From positions 1-37,158 of the forward strand of contig CAZSWR010000028.1 in the NCBI GenBank assembly GCA_964610885.1: DNA of 37,158 nucleotides, in the 5' to 3' direction. Source of the stretch: CAZSWR01 sp964610885 (GTDB lineage: Bacteria; Bacteroidota; Ignavibacteria; Kapaibacteriales; UBA2268). Positions 33,985-37,158 of this stretch are shown here, one piece after another. The notes under the pieces were generated by a model. That model saw only the letters and a list, made by a program, of their open reading frames with translations, was not told where the DNA came from and searched no databases. Each line of letters begins with the position of its first letter. Position 1 is the first letter of the stretch. The translations under genes and the position numbers were made by a program.

Positions 33985-34728
33985 TCAGTTTAATCCGCGG
34001 AAAACCGTAACTCCCAGCGAAAGGCTCCAGCGTTTCCATTCATGATTATCGACAATATCGTTAACGGGGAAACTGACGCCGACGGAGAAATCGGCATACC
34101 AAGAGTTGGCAATGCTCAAGTCGAACGCTGCAAAGATTTTCGGGCTGATATTAATCGAATTCAATCCTTTGATTTGCCCATTATTAATGGTGCGTTCGTG
34201 CCACGGGAAATCGTCCGGCGAGATAACCCGCTCGGTGAATTCGAAATCATGGCTCATCAGGAAGCTGGCCGAAAGCGATGCCCCAACCGAAAAATGAGAC
34301 CCGAAAAGCCTTTCGCGGGCGCCCGCCTCCACCGATAAATAGTCTAATTTCGGGGCAAATTCGTATTCAGATTCGAGGTTTTGCCAGGGGCTGAGCGGCA
34401 CGGTTTCTTTCCTTGTGAAATTTGCCGAATGGGCGATATAGCCCAACGAAGCGAACAAAGCCCTTTCCGAGCTGATCCAATGCTCGCCGCGTACGAAGGC
34501 GCCAATGAAATGCCCCGAACCGTTCTGGAACGATTGGCAGAGCGTGGCCTTCTCGACGAATTCCAAATCGGCCTGGTCGAGAGCAAAGTCCAAACAGGCA
34601 CCGGCTCCGACGAATGTTGTAGGCGCTTTGACAGGGAAGCGAGCCGAATACTGCCAATCGAATCCTTGGGAAAGGAGATTGCCTCCGCACAAGATAAATA
34701 CAGCCCAAAGCACAATTCCGATCCTCAT
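33985..34728 (-). CDS. Small outer-membrane beta-barrel protein
   Basis: A 247-residue protein with signal peptide (MRIGIVLWAVFILCGGNLLSQG) and many alternating amphipathic strands, such as SVEAGARERLFGSHFSVGASLSASF and DFSVGVSFPVNDIVDNHEWKRWSLSLGVTVF, as in PorT-like or OmpW-like barrels of Bacteroidota. I do not recognise a specific family. The start ATG overlaps the stop of the upstream gene by four bases (ATGA), so the two are translationally coupled and may act together at the cell surface. Confidence 0.75.
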   Translation of the reverse strand: MRIGIVLWAVFILCGGNLLSQGFDWQYSARFPVKAPTTFVGAGACLDFALDQADLEFVEKATLCQSFQNGSGHFIGAFVRGEHWISSERALFASLGYIAHSANFTRKETVPLSPWQNLESEYEFAPKLDYLSVEAGARERLFGSHFSVGASLSASFLMSHDFEFTERVISPDDFPWHERTINNGQIKGLNSINISPKIFAAFDLSIANSWYADFSVGVSFPVNDIVDNHEWKRWSLSLGVTVFRGLN

Positions 34729-37031
34729 CGCGCCACCACCCATTCCTTGACCGAACGGAGCGTGCCGTCAGAGAATTCACAGAAATACATGCCGGGCGCC
34801 AGCGCTGAGCAGTTGTAATCGAATGTGTAATCTCCGGCGGGAAGCACGGCGTTGACCACTTCGCCGGCCAGATCGCCCGAGGAAGTGTAGAGCCGAATCC
34901 GAACGAATTCGTAGGCGGCCAAATTGAAGGAAATCGTGATGCTTTCGCTTGCGGGCATGGGCCGAGGGGCGCGAAGTTCAAATTTGGGTTTGCCGCGCTT
35001 GACAGCTTTGAATTCCAGTCCGCAGACGGAATCGAGCGTGAAAAGCCCGTTCGTCGGGATTATGGTTAGAATTTTTGAGCAAACCCCGTCGCCAAATTCC
35101 GGCGATGAAAAGGCAATGGGCGTTTCAATAGCCTCGCCAAGGTACGTATCGAAATTCAGCCGGAGTAGTGTATCCCTCGAAATGAAATACGAAGAGGCGC
35201 CTTCGGGCATTTTTATATGCACCGAGAGCTTGCCGGTGGCTGTGTCTTCCGTAACCAAAACCGTTTCGGCCCCTTCGGACGCCGTCCTGACCGTGGAATA
35301 GGAGCGGTAACGTAGCAAAGTCGGGTCATAGATCAGATTGCTGGCGAAATTCTTTGCTAAGGCCAATTTCTTGGCTTCGGAAACAAGGCAGAACTCGGCA
35401 GGCGTGCCCGGGCGGCGGCGCAAATGCTGCATTTTTAGCTCGGCTGTGCTCGGTTGGACGCCCCTGGCCTTCAGGTAAATTTTGAACGAATCGGCTGGAG
35501 AGCGCGAATTGCTGACGAAAGTGAGCCGAGAGAAAAAGTCCACGCCGATTGGTTGGCCATCGGTCGAGAAGCGAATTTTCAGTTTTGCAATTTCGCCCGG
35601 TGCAATTTCCATGGTCGATAAATCGGTGGAAAACGGCCCCGGTGGCGGCGGATCCAGCAAAATATCGCTCACGCGAAGGGCATAGTTCCCCGTGTTTGCC
35701 ACGAGTATCGACGAATCCCTGTATGTGGGGCATTCGCTATGGATGACAATATTTCCGAAATCAATCGTATCGACTGCCAAGCTGATAACCGGTTCGACAG
35801 CTCGGCCGACCAGATAATACACAATCTGTTTCACGCTTTGGTTGTACCCGCGTATGGCCCGATTGCCAATGTCGCTGCGAATCACCAATCGCGAGATGAA
35901 TTCTCCTCGGACTTTCGGCGCGAACTCGAACCGGAGCGAATCGCTATCGCCGGGCTTGATGTGGGCGGCGTCGCTGCGGAGCTTCCTGGAAATCGAGAAA
36001 TTATCGTCCGGGGCGTCCGAAGAGTTTTTCAGTATTGATTGCGCGAGCGAACCGAAAGGAATATTCCCACGGTTTGCATAGATCGCATAGAATTCCTTCG
36101 AGCTGCCCACGGGGACGTCGCCCAATCGAAGAGTATCCGCCGATATGGTGCAATCTGTCTCGCGGATTCGGAAATCCTGAAGCGCACCGGTCCCGATGAT
36201 TTTCGTATGCAGTTCGATGACCGAATCGGGGAAGTTCTCTCTGTCCGGGTGGTAGCTGACGACGAGTTCGGCGCTGTCCTTCTGCGTGTCCAGCGGATAG
36301 TACGCGAGCGTCCAGTTCTTGATGGTTCGGTTAGCCGGAAAGACAAACGGGACCGCCGGAGTGTCAATACGAATTTCTTCGCCAACCGGAAGAGGGGAGA
36401 GGTATGTAAACCTTTGCGATATGACATCGTGTTCGGACGTGTCGGCATTTTGTATGCGAATCGACGCGCGGGCCGTGTCGGTCGGGCGTACGTAAATTGA
36501 ATCCAGGCGCACCTCTTCGGAGTATAGTTCCAAAGGGCGGTTGGTTTTCGTGCAAGTCAGGACGTATTCGCGGAATGCAACGAGTTGCTCTTCGGTCGGG
36601 ATCGTATATTTATCCGGGTCGAAAAGCCCAAGGCGCAGCAATGCGAATTTCTTTCCCAATGGATAAGTTACCATTGGCATTGCTTTGTAATTGATGATGA
36701 GCCGGACTGATTCGCCGGGATTGAGGTCTATGATGGAAGCGCCAAGGCGTTCGAATTCGCGGAAATCGTCCGAAGAGCCGATGCGTCCGAGGAAAAACGA
36801 AGGGTCGATGTCGTTCATGCGCAGCTTTGTCGTCCCGGTGTTCTTCAGATTGAACGACACATAAACCGGCCGGTTGACCATAGTGATTCCCAAATCCAAT
36901 GTGTCGGCCTCGCCAATGTTCTCCGGGTATATCTCGGCTCGCGATTCCGCCCTGCCCTCGGTGGGCAGGCAAAACCAGAGGCAGCACAGCGCCAAAAGGA
37001 ACAAAGAATACCGTTTCATTCCTTTAATCAT
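34725..37031 (-). CDS. T9SS-exported protein with ASH/choice-of-anchor-D-like domains
   Basis: A 768-residue protein. I start at ATG 37031 (MIKGMKRYSLFLLALCCLWFCLPTEGRAES), with AAAGG at a good distance; MKRYSL at 37019 is the next choice. The body has several ASH/SPD-2-Hydin-like beta-sandwich repeats (VSFNLKNTGTTKLRMNDID, DTLRLGDVPVGSSKEFYAIYANRGN, DTIDFGNIVIHSECPTYRDSSILVANTGNYALRVSDILL), a cohesin-like region (AEFCLVSEAKKLALAKNFASNLIYDPTLLRYRS) and a C-terminal T9SS-type sorting domain (PRPMPASESITISFNLA, YTSSGDLAGEVV, LAPGMYFCEFSDG). It is coupled to the barrel gene that follows. The 127 bases upstream to the window end hold no other gene. Confidence 0.83.
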   Translation of the reverse strand: MIKGMKRYSLFLLALCCLWFCLPTEGRAESRAEIYPENIGEADTLDLGITMVNRPVYVSFNLKNTGTTKLRMNDIDPSFFLGRIGSSDDFREFERLGASIIDLNPGESVRLIINYKAMPMVTYPLGKKFALLRLGLFDPDKYTIPTEEQLVAFREYVLTCTKTNRPLELYSEEVRLDSIYVRPTDTARASIRIQNADTSEHDVISQRFTYLSPLPVGEEIRIDTPAVPFVFPANRTIKNWTLAYYPLDTQKDSAELVVSYHPDRENFPDSVIELHTKIIGTGALQDFRIRETDCTISADTLRLGDVPVGSSKEFYAIYANRGNIPFGSLAQSILKNSSDAPDDNFSISRKLRSDAAHIKPGDSDSLRFEFAPKVRGEFISRLVIRSDIGNRAIRGYNQSVKQIVYYLVGRAVEPVISLAVDTIDFGNIVIHSECPTYRDSSILVANTGNYALRVSDILLDPPPPGPFSTDLSTMEIAPGEIAKLKIRFSTDGQPIGVDFFSRLTFVSNSRSPADSFKIYLKARGVQPSTAELKMQHLRRRPGTPAEFCLVSEAKKLALAKNFASNLIYDPTLLRYRSYSTVRTASEGAETVLVTEDTATGKLSVHIKMPEGASSYFISRDTLLRLNFDTYLGEAIETPIAFSSPEFGDGVCSKILTIIPTNGLFTLDSVCGLEFKAVKRGKPKFELRAPRPMPASESITISFNLAAYEFVRIRLYTSSGDLAGEVVNAVLPAGDYTFDYNCSALAPGMYFCEFSDGTLRSVKEWVVAR

Positions 37032-37158
37032 TATGCGGCCCTTTGGGATTGTAATCGGCAGCCGCCAAATCTCTGAGTTCGATACTAAGCATCGCAGTGT
37101 TGTTTCCAAGACTTCACGAATAATAAAGAGTTTTTTGTGCCACCTTAGTTGATATTGT

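Overview
The window looks like a chromosomal piece of a bacterium from the Bacteroidota/Chlorobiota/Ignavibacteria/Kapabacteria side of the tree. Four long secreted proteins end in type IX secretion system (T9SS) type-A-like sorting domains. One gene (lepA) has a textbook Bacteroidota promoter (TTTG-N19-TAnnTTTG). A TonB-dependent receptor carries an N-terminal carboxypeptidase-regulatory-like domain. Genus and species cannot be given from the sequence alone. Housekeeping genes are moderately GC-rich and spacers are AT-rich and full of repeats.

Layout. 1-684: 3' end of an EF-G gene with a strong terminator. 700-2100: an accessory patch with a 54-bp tandem duplication, a possible decayed restriction-subunit tail, an IS200-like REP-associated tyrosine transposase (RAYT) and a cluster of palindromes. 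2191-6241: lepA, lepB and hemW. 6723-8762 (-): a 13-repeat secreted beta-propeller. 9372-11294: split transketolase (N and C subunits). 11395-13503 (-): a second secreted propeller-like protein, followed by a decayed copy of the transketolase 3' end. 14166-17983 (-): a tight operon TetR / TolC / HlyD / glycosyltransferase. 18580-24741: a giant (about 2050 aa) secreted multidomain protein with two LamG-like, two cohesin-like and one dockerin-like region. 24837-25445: a methyltransferase. 26832-29435 (-): a GH2-like protein without the canonical catalytic glutamates, fused to a membrane domain. 30494-32860: TonB-dependent receptor. 33240-33947 (-): AlkD-like DNA glycosylase family protein. 33985-37031 (-): a T9SS cargo protein translationally coupled to a small outer-membrane beta-barrel.

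The most unusual content is between the genes. (i) About eighteen short hairpins share a mostly invariant TAC loop (GTA on the other strand) while their stems change in a compensatory way; six of them share the leader ATTTAA. Some form inverted doublets resembling REPINs, and a RAYT that could move such elements is present. (ii) A roughly 219-bp MITE-like element occurs three times, with terminal inverted repeats and 4-bp target duplications (TTAA, TTAG, and an imperfect GTAG/TTAG). One copy sits exactly on the stop codon of the AlkD-like gene, and two copies bracket the TonB-dependent receptor in direct orientation. (iii) A decayed transketolase 3' end aligns without gaps over more than 130 bases to the intact gene about 2.5 kb away.

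All calls come from reading the sequence and translations by eye; no database search was possible.
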